The notes beneath the pieces are model-generated. The model was not told the DNA's origin. It did not search any database and was given only the letters and a program-made list of their open reading frames with translations. A stretch of 64,000 bases of DNA from Mucidula mucida (taxonomy: Eukaryota; Basidiomycota; Agaricomycetes; Agaricales; Physalacriaceae). The number at the start of each line of letters is the position of its first letter. Position 1 is the first letter of the stretch. The position numbers and the translations under genes are program-made. Where the stretch lies: positions 1 to 64,000 of the forward strand of contig JADNYV010000097.1 in assembly GCA_015501055.1 (NCBI GenBank). The letters run 5' to 3'. Of this stretch, positions 30,694-42,117 are shown in pieces.

Positions 30694-32334
30694 TTATGTC
30701 GACTATTTAAATAGTCTGTTCTCTGGGATCCTCAAGGACATTTGTATATCACTTTAACGCGAATATGACGGCAATGATAATGCCAAGTTTTAGAAATCAC
30801 AATTGGCCAGTGCAGCGACAGAATCAGGAACAGATTACAGGCATGTTTTGTCATAAATCCAATGACCCAGCCGCCACTAATGCGCCGAATGTTGGAACGT
30901 TCTTGATATTATGCTATACTCTGTGCTCGACTATTCACCTATTAAGTGGACAGGGAACGACATGAGCATTGAAAGATTCGAAAGTACGTAGAATCGAAAG
31001 CAGCAGGGTAAGGGACATCTCCTCATATAGTGCAAAGCGGTGCAGCCAGCCGATAAATCGATTCGAGGAAACGATACGTCTCTACTTCTGGAGCCCGTCA
31101 GCTACGCTTGTTGGAGTAACCACTAAAATACATACCTTACTGTTGTGACGATATCTGGACAGACTGGCAGGGGGCTTCTTCAACGCGATACAGCCTGTGT
31201 TCATGACTCTCGTGCCGGAAGAGGTGAACCTTGCTCTTTGACAATGATCTGGGATTCGCGACCTTGATAAAAGTGTGGTGGACGCAAGGGCAAAGAGGAC
31301 TGACACCTGTATAAATCTGTAAGCGAAAACGATACAACTTGCAGGCGCTCACTAACCCACTGGACAAACGGACTAGCGGCTATTGGGACCGTGAGGGGTG
31401 TTCAACTAGGACTTTCCCAGTCCTTACGGCTGATTGGAGATGATCTCGCTCCTGGGGGAACCGTGGAGAGGCAGAGCAGGCATCAGACGCGTTCGCTATA
31501 GCGAAAGCTCTAAGGGCATCGATGGCGCTGCTAGGTTGTCCTCCAGCCTGGAGGCAGAACACGCGTATGTTTTGAACATTTCAATCCGCTAGTCCACTGC
31601 GTCCGTTTAGTCTTCCCGTCTACCTCAACTCTGCGCTGTCGACATTTTGCCCCACCAAGCACTACAGACCCCTTCCAATCAAATCGTTCTGCGGAATCTC
31701 GATAGTGGTGGGAGCAGGGTGAGAGCTAAAGGTGCGCACAACAAATGCCCTGATTTCCTGCAAGGATCAGTGTCCGCACAGCGTAAAGAACGTCATTGAT
31801 CTCCCTTCGCCACCTCCACTTAACAGTTGGGGAAAGTCCTACGGTGCGTTTGGCGCGCCAGTCTGCCGTGAAAATACGCTAACGCTGACCAGAAACCGCC
31901 AGCTACATCGCTTATTGGCATCGACTTGCTCTGCCTGGTTTGTTCTGGTATGTAGTCACCTTCGACTATGCTGAGTTTTTTTTTCAGCCCGTTAGTTGTT
32001 ACTTCACCAAGGCATACCTGATTGCACTCGAGACGGTAGCGATCTACAGGGAAAGTGCCAACAGATATATAACGAGACGTCGCTTCACGGTCCTGCCCCT
32101 AATCATAACGAACTTTTAGAACCAATTGTCGCTACTCGTCTTCACAGTCCACCCGGAGATATCGTCTTTCTCCACTAGTCCTCGACCGCCGAGAATCAAG
32201 TTCTGAGTCTTACCGGCGGCACCGTCTCACCGGTTTACAGTTGAGACGCACAGGATTGATGTCTGGTCTATCACCTCTCAACGATCGAACTCGAACACAT
32301 CTCCTCCTATGACGATACTAGACACTAGGATTGC
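30694..32334. other. Spacer between family 1 genes A and B
   Basis: No supported gene. 30694-30965 matches the 3' flanks of copies C, E and G (agcagcagg..., tggacagggaacgacatgag). 31720-32330 repeats the 29270-29765 region that precedes gene A and includes the upstream promoter block of gene B. Short ORFs here are copied with the block and show no protein-like signal. Confidence 0.5.
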
Positions 32335-32425
32335 TATATAAACCTGGTCGCGACACTCAGTTATGCCCAAACCCACCCATTCTCACAACTTTACAAGTTT
32401 AACTGCTCAACTCCTATTTGCCATC

Positions 32426-33249
32426 ATGGTCCTCATCGTCAATGGTGTCGATATTAAAGATTTCTCCCCACCTGCCATCGGCGCCATCCCCGCCAATAAT
32501 TTCTCCTCATTCCGCGTCAATTACAACAGCACACCACGCGCACCCCACTCATACATGCAGCGCTCCGTCTTCGGGGATGGCCCTTTCGAATTCCGGGCTA
32601 TCTATCCCTCCACCGTCGAGCAGCCCATTGGGCCTCTAGAGACCGCCCCAGGAGTACTGGCACCCACCGTTACCGGTCGGCCAGCCACTAAGCCTTCATC
32701 GCATCCTGCCGCCGAATCCTGGGACCACTTCCTTTACCGCCTTGCGCTTGCAACAACTAAGGATTTGGGCGCGCGCCCCTACCAAATCAGCGATTTCCCT
32801 CCCGACTACCCACCGCGGTCTGTTGAACCTGATTATTCCCACCTCTTGTCGAAGAGAGCTTCGGTGGAGACTGTACACCCGCAGTCTCAATCTACGGTTG
32901 AAGAGTCTGTGGCCGTTGATGTGCCACCTTCGTCAGTGGATGAGCTGTCTTTCTCCGCTATACCAATGGCGCCAGCTTCTAGGCGGCGTTCGAGCGTCGT
33001 TGAAGTGCGCGCTGCACGCCAGTCATCAGTGAAGATTGCGCAGGCGCCGAAATCGGCTCGGCTTTTGGGTAGCATCAGTGGGCCGATACGATCCAGGCGA
33101 ACTGCTCGTGGCAGGTATGTGTCCATTTTCAGTCTGTCGTCTTCGTTTTGCTCACTGTTACCTGCAGATTCACCAATACACTTCGAAGAATGAAAGGCTT
33201 TGCGACTGGGAAATATCCTTCAGAGCGCCTTTCGATTTCGCAGTATTAA
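32426..33249 (+). CDS. Family 1 gene B, intact (256 aa), function unknown
   Basis: Exon 1 is 32426-33114, the intron 33115-33167 (53 nt) and exon 2 33168-33249. TATATAAA lies at 32335-32342. Same architecture as gene A: SYMQRSVFGDGPFEF, VEQPIGPLETAPGVLAPT, WDHFLYRLALATTKDLG, PDYSHLLSKRASVETVHP, and a basic C-terminus ending YPSERLSISQY. The linker is shorter than in A. Intron phase is identical (AG|A splits the Arg codon). Gene A differs from B mainly in the N-terminal 40 residues and in the linker. Confidence 0.6.
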
Positions 33250-34594
33250 ATAATGTCGACTACTGAAGTAGCCATTCTTGGACACTGTATTATACCCACG
33301 GACATCTGTGTATCACTTTAATTCAGACATGACGGCAATGACAACGCACACAGAAATGAAGACATGCTTTTGAGGAGAAGATATTAGGTGTGCCAACACG
33401 GCGGAGGTGGCGCGTTGAACATAGTACAGTGTTTAGCTCAATCTCTAGCGCATGGCTGTGGTGGCTTGGTGGCAACTTGGTGGTCTAAGTGATGTACTAG
33501 TCAACCCGAAGGTCGAGAAAGCGCCTGTCCGGCCCGAGTATCCGACACTCCTTCCTTCCACCATTCCCCACCGTTCACACATCGCTTTGCCGATGTTCTC
33601 CCTTGCCAAGTACCTCCGAGAAACCCCTTCAATTGATGCATTCTGAAATTCCCGACTGGAATATGGAGTGCTTTGATTACGGTGGAAGCGGTCGGATGGA
33701 TGGCTGGAGGACAACTAGCAGCGGCACCAATGGGCTGTCGCTAGCGCGCGCCTGCTTGTTCGTGTGACGCCTTCTCTGCCTCTCTGCGGTCCACCCAGGG
33801 GCGAGAAGAGTTCGTTGGCGCTTAACCGTTAGTCCGTTTGTCCAATGGGTTAGTACGCGCCTGAAAGCTGCGTCGTTTTCGTTGACATGATTTACAGATT
33901 GAGATGCCAGTCCTCTTTGCCCTCAACCTTCGCCGCGTCCACCACACCTGCTTCAAGGTCGCGAATCCCAGGTCATTCTCACCTTTTTCGGCAAGAGAGT
34001 CATGGTCAGAGGCTGTATCACGATGAAGACGCCCTCTGCCTCTCCCTACGACTCGGGCTAGTCATGACTCTTTCCAGATATCATCACGACAACCAGGTCT
34101 GCATGTCAGTGGTTATTTCTGCAAGCGCAGCTGGCCTTCAGAAGTAGAGACATATTGTTTCCCTCGAACCGATTCATGGGTTGGCTGCGCCGCTTTGCAC
34201 TTATGAGGAAACATCCCTTCTCAAGAGACATACCCTAGTAAGCTCAATTTCTGTCGTTGATTCCACGTGCTGACGTTGAGCTTAGACTTGTATTTCTCCC
34301 CGGTGTCTAAGCTTGCACTGCACCGGGGATAACGCTAAAAGCACCCACGGAGCTGCGATCGACGGTGATCGATGTTGGTGGGTCCATCTTTGTCTTTCCT
34401 CAAGTGCTCTGCGCTAAGTACAACCTATAGAACGCTGACTCAGCAAATGTATATCTCGTCGCTCATGGTGGCATGTATGCAATTATACTACAGGACGAAA
34501 TGTGGCGCTACGATTGTTTATAGCTCCTTTTCCGTTGCATTATTCTCCCGGTTGATCAAACTTCAAAGAGAGACAGTCTCGCCGACGCTCTCCG
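33250..34594. other. Spacer between family 1 gene B and family 2 copy 1
   Basis: No supported gene. It contains the shared segment gaaagcgcctgtccggcccgagtat (33518 onward), also at 38431, 53083 and 57999, and the block cccggtgtctaag...cacccacggagctgc (34300-34350), also upstream of copies 2 and 3 of family 2. Confidence 0.5.
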
Positions 34595-34601
34595 TATAAA
34601 A
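34595..34601 (+). promoter_or_regulatory. TATA box of family 2 copy 1
   Basis: TATAAAA in ctctccgtataaaatcc, 53 bp before the ATG. Copies 3 and 4 have a weaker TATAGAA at the equivalent site, and copy 2 has lost it. Confidence 0.55.
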
Positions 34602-34647
34602 TCCTTCCCCCAGCAGTGGGTTAAACTAAAACTGAACCATCACCACA

Positions 34648-35499
34648 ATGTCTACTTCCAAAGTTTACTGCCTTTATACCACCGCCTCGTACGCCTCTCT
34701 TACGCTTTGCGTTTTGCAAAGCACCGCAGGCGTTACAGTTGTACGTTGTTTTCCAAACCCTTTTCTGTAGGCATCTAATACGGCTTTTAGAGTGTTGCCG
34801 CTATGCTTGCATTCAAGCTATGCCCATCGCTATCGCCTCGTGCTCCCGAATTCCATCGTATATCGATACCCATCTGCAGTCAACGTCGTTCAAGGCGCTC
34901 GTCTGTAGACACCGTGGCCACGGATGCGTCGGGAATCACAATTGACTCGGTTTCAACATTAGTTGCACCCGACATTAAGCGTAAACGCAGACTGTCTGCT
35001 GGTGCGTCTACTCCTATTGTCGGTGATGCAGACATTGATTTTTATTACAGCGTCTATCGGCACGCCATTCGTAAAGCTCGCAAAGACGACGAGAAAGGAG
35101 ATACGTCCCATGGCGCGCAGAATGTCGGATAGCTTCACTGCCGTCTCGGCGCCCTTCACCACATCGACCACATCTCTCTTCTCGCCTGCATCGAATTTGT
35201 ATTTGCCCCGTACGACTTCCACACAAGCGAAAGCGGCCGTGAAGAAGGCCAGGCGTAATTCTGCAGATATGGTTCTTTTTGGCCGCAAGACAGCAGTCCC
35301 AAGGCCGTCAGGGGACGTCGCTGTGCCTGCCCCGCTTGTCAAGAAATTATGTTCGCTTGTTCCCGAAGAGTGCGGTTCATTGGAAGAGGAAACGTGTACA
35401 CCATTTGTTGAGGAGTCGCCGTTGAAGAAGAGGAAGGTCTTTAGACCGGCGAAGACGGGCAGGAAGATTTCTCGAGCGTGTGTGCAAGTCCTTTTATGA
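34648..35499 (+). CDS. Family 2 gene, the only intact copy (250 aa), function unknown
   Basis: Exons 34648-34740, 34791-35001 and 35051-35499; introns of 50 and 49 nt; phases 0 and 1. The N-terminus (MSTSKVYCLYTT) leads into a hydrophobic stretch at residues about 13-42 (ASYASLTLCVLQSTAGVTVS, AAMLAFKLC), a likely membrane anchor encoded across the first intron. After it come Arg/Ser-rich RRSRRSSVDTVATDAS, a basic IKRKRRLS, a Ser/Thr-rich middle, STQAKAAVKKARRNSADM, EECGSLEEETCTPFVEE, and a strongly basic end SPLKKRKVFRPAKTGRKISR. Three other copies keep this order but are broken. A membrane anchor plus several KKRK/KRKRR clusters is unusual; nuclear-envelope or nuclear targeting is speculation. 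No domain recognised. Confidence 0.6.
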
Positions 35500-36912
35500 C
35501 TGCCGTATGTTCTTGATATTCTCATATACCTTGTCCATGCAATATTACCAAGCTTTTGGTTCTTCATCCATGTGTGATATCTGAATGAGTCGATGGTTGT
35601 GTTGACTCCTCAGATCTGGCAGGGTGCACGCTATGGCAAGAATACGTGAAAGGGAGTAGACTTATCCACAAAGCAACACTGGGATACACAAGAACATGAT
35701 TCAATCCTTCCTGAAGTAGCCTTCCCTCGTAACAAAGCGTGCACATAGTGAAATGTAAGCTACTGACCCGCATTTCGAGACCATCAAAGCGTTGAATCCC
35801 TGCCAGCGCGTTTGCACGGCATCCGAGCGTAGAAGTGCCCCTTGTGCGTACCTTGGCCGCATATTGAGCTCGTACGGCCTGTGGGCTCGCGACTTGTTTG
35901 TGTGGATGTCCATCAGCCGGCACCATTGCGGACTAGAATACGTTCAGGAATAGATATATTGCACAACATTTATGGTTCATCTCAGAATACTTAGATGAGA
36001 CTGTGCGACACATCGGCAGTCGCCACAAGGATCTTTGTCAGAGACGCATAAAGTCTGCGCCACACAAGGTTTTTAGTCCTGACGGGGCTTTCAGAACGAT
36101 GATTATCGCTATAGCGTTCAAGTAAGTCAGAAGAGAAGGAAGACCTGCAGGTTGTAAGCTTATATGCTCGGTGGTTCAAACAAAGTCCTTGTACTGTTCA
36201 GCGGGATCGAGGTGAGTAAATTGGGAGGTTTTGAAAGGCAAACTCGGCGAAAAATTCCTGTGCGTCAAAGATGATGACTTTTAGAACGACGCAGAAGAAA
36301 GCGGATGCATGATACAAGGAACAGGGTTGACTGGAGCCCAGTGAGAGCAACAAAATGCTTTCGGCATCGGGCCGCCCTTCCGACTCTCCTTTCATTTGTC
36401 GACAACCATTCCAAAATGTGTCCCGTTCAATCAGGCGTCAACCATCGTCGCCGTGTCTCGTGTTTCTCGCCTGCGACTGATCAAATCAGGCTAATTAGCA
36501 GGATGGAGATGTATATTAAGGCAGGAATCAAAAAGGGTACTGGCTGAGTGCCCATAAGCAGATTGCCAAGGAGGAAGCCGCTCGTGTGGCGTACTGCAGC
36601 ATGGGCTGGTAGTGGATCTAGGAATTCATGTCTGCATATACGTCGACAATTGGAGTGGGTGCTTCCATTCGGATATCCACCGACTTCTGGCTATGACGAA
36701 CATTTCTGAAACCAAATGTCGGCACTCGTTTTCGAAGTCCACCGGAGATATCTTCTTTCTGCACTGGTCCTCGACCGCCGAGATTCACTGTGGACCAAGT
36801 TCTGAGTCTTACCGGCGGTATCGTCTCACCGGTTTATAACTGAGACGCACAGGATCGATGTCTTGTCTATCACCTCTCAACGATCGAACTCAAACCTAGA
36901 CACTAGGACAGC
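35500..36912 (-). other. Spacer with decayed minus-strand coding-like ORFs
   Basis: Minus-strand blocks near 35926-35564, 36179-35991 and 36395-36198 are shared with 55041-56473, and a fragment is shared with 46365-46760. They read in several frames and do not assemble into a gene by eye. The last 250 bp before gene C are the conserved family 1 upstream block. Confidence 0.4.
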
Positions 36913-37000
36913 TATATAAACCTGGTCACGAACTTGTAGGTCTAAACCCACCCATTCTCACAGCTTTACGAATTTATTTGTTCAACTCCTATTTACAATC

Positions 37001-37805
37001 ATGGTCCTCATCATCAATGGTGTTGATGTCGAAGACTTCTCTCCACCTCCCATCGGCCCCATCCCCGCCCACTACGGTCCCTACTCCGCGGCATCCCCAA
37101 CACGAACCGCGCGCACCCATTCATACATGCAGCGCTCCGTCTTCGGGATGAGCCCTTCGAATTCCGGGCGGTTGATCCCTCCACCGTGGAGCAGCCCATT
37201 GGGCCTCTAGAGACCGCCCAGGAGTACTGGCGCCCACAGTTACCGGCCGACCGCCGCTAAGCCTTCACCGCAACCTGCCGCCGAATCCTGGGACCACTTC
37301 CTCCACCGCCTTGCGCTTGCAACAACCAAGGATTTGGGCGCGCGCCCCTACCAAATCAGTGATTTTCCTCCTGATTGCCCACCGCGGTCTGTAGAACCTG
37401 ATTATTCCCACCTCTTGTCGTCGAGAAATTCAGTGGAGACTGTACACCCGCAGTCACAATCTACGGCTGAAGAGCCTGCCGCTAGTGATGCGCCACCTTC
37501 GACAGGAGAGGAGCTATCTTTCTCCGCTATTCCGATGGCGCCGGCGTCTAGCGTCGTCGAAGTGCGTGCTGCATCTCATTCCTCAGCGAGCATTGCACAG
37601 GCGACGATATCGATCGGCTTTTGGGTAGCATCAGTGGGCCGATACGATCCAAGCGAACTGCTCGTGGCACGTATGTGTTCAATTTCACTCTCGCTATTCC
37701 GTGTTTCTCACCGTGCACTTCAGATTTACTAATACACTTCGAAGACTGAAAGGCTTTGCCACCGGGAAATATCCTTCAGAGCGTCTTTCGTTTTCGCAGT
37801 ATTGA
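37001..37805 (+). pseudogene. Family 1 gene C, broken
   Basis: Starts MVLIINGVDVEDFSPPPIG after TATATAAA at 36913-36920. One-base losses occur near 37148 (gggat for ggggat), 37216 and 37250. They cancel as a frame but scramble about 35 residues. A fourth loss near 37613 breaks the frame before the basic tail, and the base before the intron donor is changed (cacgtatg for caggtatg). The rest matches copy G almost base for base. Confidence 0.75.
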
Positions 37806-39404
37806 ATAATGTCGACTGTTCAAGTAGTCTGCTTCTCTGGAACGTTATGTTGATACCCATGGACATTTGTATATCACTCTAACGCGAATATGACGGCAAT
37901 GATAATGCGAAGTTTTAGAAATCACAATTGGCTGCAGCGACAGAATCAGAAACAGTTTACAGGCATGTTTTGTCATAAAGCCAATGACCCAGCCGCCACC
38001 AATGCGCCGAATGTTGAAACGTTCTTGATATTATGCTATACTCTGTGCTCGACTATTCACCTATTAACTGGACAGGGAACGACATGAGCATTGAAAGACT
38101 CGAAAATACGTAGAATCGAAAGCAGCAGGGTGTATGCCACAAACATTTTCCGTAGCGTAAAATCTATAGCTAGGGCGCCATTCTGGACATAAGGTCGAGC
38201 GTGAACGACTCAGAGGACGCGTATAGTTCGTTCATCAGTTTCTGGAGGTAATTCATAGTCGCCTGGTATTGCTTTTGAAGAGAAGATAGCGGGCGTGTCA
38301 ACACGTTGGGGGTGGCGCAATGAAATTAATACAGCGTATATCTCTCTATCTCTAGCGTGACTGAGGGTGGCTTGCTGCTCTGGATGATGTGGACAGTAAA
38401 GTTAACATGATGGCGCAGTCGAGAAAGCGCCTGTCCGGCCCGAGTATCCAACACTCCTTCTTCCTTCCACCAATTCACATACCGCTCTGCCGTCGTTCTC
38501 CCTTACCAAGCACCTGGTATATCCCGGGATATCCCTCCAGTCAATGCGTTCTGTGACTCCAGACTGGAATCTGGCGTGCTTTGATTATGGTGGAAGTGTC
38601 GTTGATTGGAGGTGCAGTTGGTTGATTGGAGGTGCAGTTGGTTGATTGGAGGCGCAGTTGATTGATTGGAGGCGCAGTTGATTGAAGGCCCAACAGATGC
38701 AGAGACTCAGGATGCTCCTAGCGCGCGTGCGCTTATGTGTGTGACGCCGTCTCTGCCTCTCCATGACCGCCCCCTCGTCATGAAGATGCCCTCTCCCTCT
38801 CCCTACGTCTCGAACTCCATCCAGGCTCTTGAATGCATCACAGCTCTGCCCATACATCACGACAACAAGGTACGCATGTCAGTGGCTACTTTAACAAACG
38901 TAGCTGATGGCCTCCAGAAGTAGAGACATATCGCTCCCTCGAACCCGATTTATCGGTTGGCTGCACAGCTTTGCACTATATGAGGAGACGTCTTTTCTCC
39001 AGACACATACCCTAGTAAGCTCAATCTCTGTTGTTGATTCCATATGTTGACGTTGAGTTTAGATTCGTATTTCTCCCCGGTGTCTAAGCTGCACTGCACC
39101 GGAGATTACGCTGAAAGCACCCACGGAGCTGCGATCGACGGTGATCGATGTTGGTGGGTCCATCTTTGTCTATCCTCAAGTGCTCTGCGCTAAGTACAAC
39201 CTATAGAACGCTGACTCAGCAAATGTATATCTCGTCGCTCATGGTGGCATGTATGCAATTATACTACAGGACGAAATGTGGCGCACCGATTGCTTGTAGC
39301 TCCTCTTCGCTTGCATTGCTGTCCCGGTTGATCAAAGAGATACAGTCTCACTGACTCTTTCTGTATGAAGTTCTTCCCCCAGCAGTGGTTAAACCAAAAC
39401 CACA
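37806..39404. other. Spacer between family 1 gene C and family 2 copy 2
   Basis: No supported gene. 37806-38600 matches 57372-58172. Near 38185-38280 a minus-strand fragment (NELYASSESFTLDLMSRM) resembles one at 46300-46390, a remnant of an old gene. Up to 39404 it repeats the upstream region of family 2. Confidence 0.45.
38601..38680. repeat. 20-bp minisatellite, four copies
   Basis: Unit gttgattggaggtgcagttg and close variants, units starting at 38601, 38621, 38641 and 38661, then a partial fifth. The equivalent site in the other duplicated unit (58173-58207) has fewer than two copies. Confidence 0.9.
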
Positions 39405-40249
39405 ATGTCTACTTCCAAAGTTTACTGCTTTTCTACCCCGCCTCATACGCCTCGCTTACGCTTGGCGTTCTGCAAAGCACTACAGGCGTTATAATTGTAC
39501 GTTGTTCTCCAGATACTTTTCTGCAGGCATCTAATCGGTTTCTAGAGCCTCGCCGCTATGCTTACATTCAAGCTATGCCCATCCCTGTCGCCTCGTGCTC
39601 CTGCACTCCATCGTATACCAACGCCCATCTGCAGTCAACGTCGTTCACGGCGCTCGTCTGTAGACAGCATGGCCACGGATGCGTCGGACATCACAATCGA
39701 CTCGGTCTCAACATTGGTTGGACCCGACATCAAGCGCAAACGCCGACTCTCTGCTGGTACGTCTACTCCTATTATCTATGAGGCAGACCTGATTCTTCAT
39801 TTCCAGCGTCTATCGGCAAGCCATTGATGAAATTCGCGAAGACGACGAAGAAGGAGATACGTCCCATGGCGCGCAGAATGTCGGATAGCTTCATTGCCGT
39901 CTCGGCGCCCTTCACCACATCGACCACATCTCTTCACACCTGCATCGCATTCGTACTTGCCCCGCGCTACTTCCAGGCAAGTGGAAGCGGCCGTGAAGAA
40001 AGCCAGGCGCAATTCGGCGGATATGGTGATATTCGGTCGCAAGACAGCTGCACCCTTCATTGCGGACTGCTTAGGGGAGGATGTCATTGAGCCTTCCCTT
40101 GTTATGAAAACGCGCTCGCTTGCGGTTCATTGGAGGAGCAAATCTTTGTGCAGTTTGTTGAGGAGTCGCCGTTGAAGCAGAGGAAGGTCTTTAGACCGGC
40201 GAATATAGGCAGAATCATTTCTCGGGCGTGTGTACAAGCACTTTTATGA
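39405..40249 (+). pseudogene. Family 2 copy 2, broken
   Basis: Starts MSTSKVYCFST. A base is missing near 39439 relative to the copies at 34648 and 54188, so the hydrophobic segment reads out of frame. Exon 2 still reads RRSRRSSVDSMATDASDITI, and the donor after RLSA is kept. Exon 3 frame-shifts after AVSAPFTTSTTSL; the basic end is recognisable at 40160-40230 but altered (a PAN/IGRI-like change in place of PAKTGRK). No TATA box. Confidence 0.7.
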
Positions 40250-40825
40250 CTGCCGTATGTTCCTGATATTCTCATATACCCTGTTCAAGCAATATTATCA
40301 AGCTTTCTGTTCTTCATTCATGTGTGATATCCGAACAGGGAGGTAGTGTTATCGCGAAATTCTTAGCAATGTGGACACCTTTCACTGCATTGTTGTATGG
40401 TCTCGACGGCGCGTGTAGGCATGCACGGCGTCCTTTTTTCTACACTATTCAAAGGAACATGTATGAAGAGTTGAATACAGTCGATGTCCCCTACTGCATC
40501 GAAAACTGAATCACCCGGCAAGCCGTCAATCAAAGCTATACATTGAACTGGATCCGATGACCCAAGGCGCTGACAAGAGTATGGGTAACGCAATAATGTA
40601 CATTTTTTGTTCTGAGACCTAAGAGATACATACACCAGACCCACAAGCGTACAGAAACGAAAGCAATTGGAAAAACGAACGACATGTCAAGAACTCAAGA
40701 TGCGCAAGATAGGGAAAAAAGGTATTTTGTGTGCTGCTTCTTCTCCGCAAGAAGACATTGATCCGTCCAATCTACACCATCATCATCCTACTCCATGCTG
40801 ATGAATGACTGCAAAGACGACTCGC
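40250..40825. other. No gene seen
   Basis: 3' flank of family 2 copy 2 (cttttatgactgccgtatgttc..., shared with copies 1 and 3) and then unique DNA up to the stop of the DUF6534 gene. Confidence 0.4.
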
Positions 40826-42117
40826 CTAGACGACTTCCTTGGAGCCGGTCGTCTCGTGAATCATTTCTCGGAACGTGAGACTGTCTTTGCTCGAGCCGGA
40901 CTATCATACGCGTGGTCAGCGATAGATACATTCGAAGGAGTGAAGAACATACATCGTCATTATCCTTCTCGTTGTTAGCCATCCCGCCATCATCCGTAGC
41001 AAATTCCTTTGTGGTATCGATCTTGATAGAGATATTGGTCGGGTGCTTTGTCCAAAGCATCAGCGACGAATCGAAAGTGACTTTTAATAAGATAAGACTT
41101 ACACGACCTCCAGCGGAGAACGCCGAACCCAACCCAACGCGCCCAACGCTGGTCTTCGTACCAAGTGTACCGGGTTTTGATTGCGAAGAAATATCCTTGA
41201 GGGAGAAGCCCATGCCTTGGTTATCCGAAGTCGTGTTGACACCTTCGCCGCTCGCGCGGATCCGTTTGCGAGCATTGAGGGTGGCGAGCAGGGAGTTTGA
41301 GTAGACTGTCCAGTGATCGATCAAGACACATGAAAGTGAGAACAGAGAAAACACACGTCGGCCAATGCAGAAGAAGAATGTGATGTAGATGAAGGTATGT
41401 CCCCAGGCCAAGATCTACACGCACAGACGTGTCAGACACGAAAGAAATGCGAGAACACCGACGTACTGATACCAATGAAGCGATGGCGCAGAGCGTGGTG
41501 ATGAGGCCCGTGTTAATGGAGTATATGATCTAGCGCGCAAGTCCTCGGGTCAGGCTCCACACCGGATGGGTGGATGGGCAGTCCCGACGTACCAGCATCT
41601 TGATCATCCTTCGGGAGTTGGCAAAGCGCGGCCTTGATTGGGCTAGAAGGCAGACGAGAGCCGTTGTGATCGTGATGTCTCCACAAGCCGCGAGGGCGTT
41701 GACGGTAATGGAGAGCGCCTGATACGCATGATTAGTAGAACTTCGTATTGAACAAGGAAACGAGGTATACGGACCTTGAGCTCGCCCAGCTCCTCGAACG
41801 TGTGCACATGGAAGAGAGCGTAGACGGCGAATACTCGAAAGGTCCGTTAGTACAATGAGTATCGCAATGGAGTCATAGAGCATACCAACGACGCAGCCTA
41901 AGAAACCAGTCAGCAAGCTAGTCGAGTCTTTGAGAACGGGAGGAGACTTACCGAACTCGCCTAGCACAAAAGACGACTAGAAACGCCCAAGTGTTAGGCC
42001 CATTGCATGAAGAAGACAAACACTTACGACTAGGCTAGTAAGCCAGATGTTACGCGAACTCACTACCAGCGGAAAGTACGTGTTGGGATGGGCGGATGTG
42101 AGGAAGAAGCGATAGGA
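40826..42117 (-). pseudogene. DUF6534-type multi-span membrane protein, 5' end missing
   Basis: Minus-strand exons read in order YRFFLTSAHPNTYFPLVVSS, then FAVYALFHVHTFEELGELK, then ALSITVNALAACGDITITTA, then IIYSINTGLITTLCAIASLV, then GHTFIYITFFFCIGRR, then VYSNSLLATLNARKRIR. The tail has ISIKIDTTKEFATDDGG and FREMIHETTGSKEVV with a stop at 40826. The hydrophobic spans and the NSLLATLNARK signature followed by a cytosolic tail are characteristic of the agaricomycete DUF6534 family, whose function is unknown. About seven short introns (near 50 nt) separate the exons; one exon is only about 13 nt, so the exact model is uncertain. The first two or three membrane spans and the start are absent: at 42117 the sequence changes to the dispersed module. 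It is therefore 5'-truncated, and any expression would need a new promoter. Confidence 0.7.

Larger units (their letters stand above)
28395..38660. repeat. Large segmental duplication, unit I (about 10.2 kb)
   Basis: Collinear with 48013-58210. Landmarks keep an offset of about 19.55-19.6 kb: family 1 starts 29862/49454, 32426/52005 and 37001/56562, and family 2 starts 34648/54188. The unit carries three family 1 genes and one family 2 gene plus their flanks. Copies differ by substitutions and small indels, more in the first half than around 36.5-38.2 kb. Confidence 0.85.

Noticed and set aside
30765..31306. Short ORFs in the spacers of the duplicated units (for example 30765-30965 plus, 31306-31082 minus)
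   Set aside because: They recur only because the spacers are duplicated; no protein-like composition, promoter or splice logic.
34740..34800. Reading through the first intron of family 2 as coding
   Set aside because: The intron-spanning frame gives no conserved protein, whereas splicing keeps the same frame in copies 1, 3 and 4.
41221..41304. Plus-strand ORF 40912-41304 as a gene
   Set aside because: Antisense to the DUF6534 exons with the NSLLATLNARK signature.
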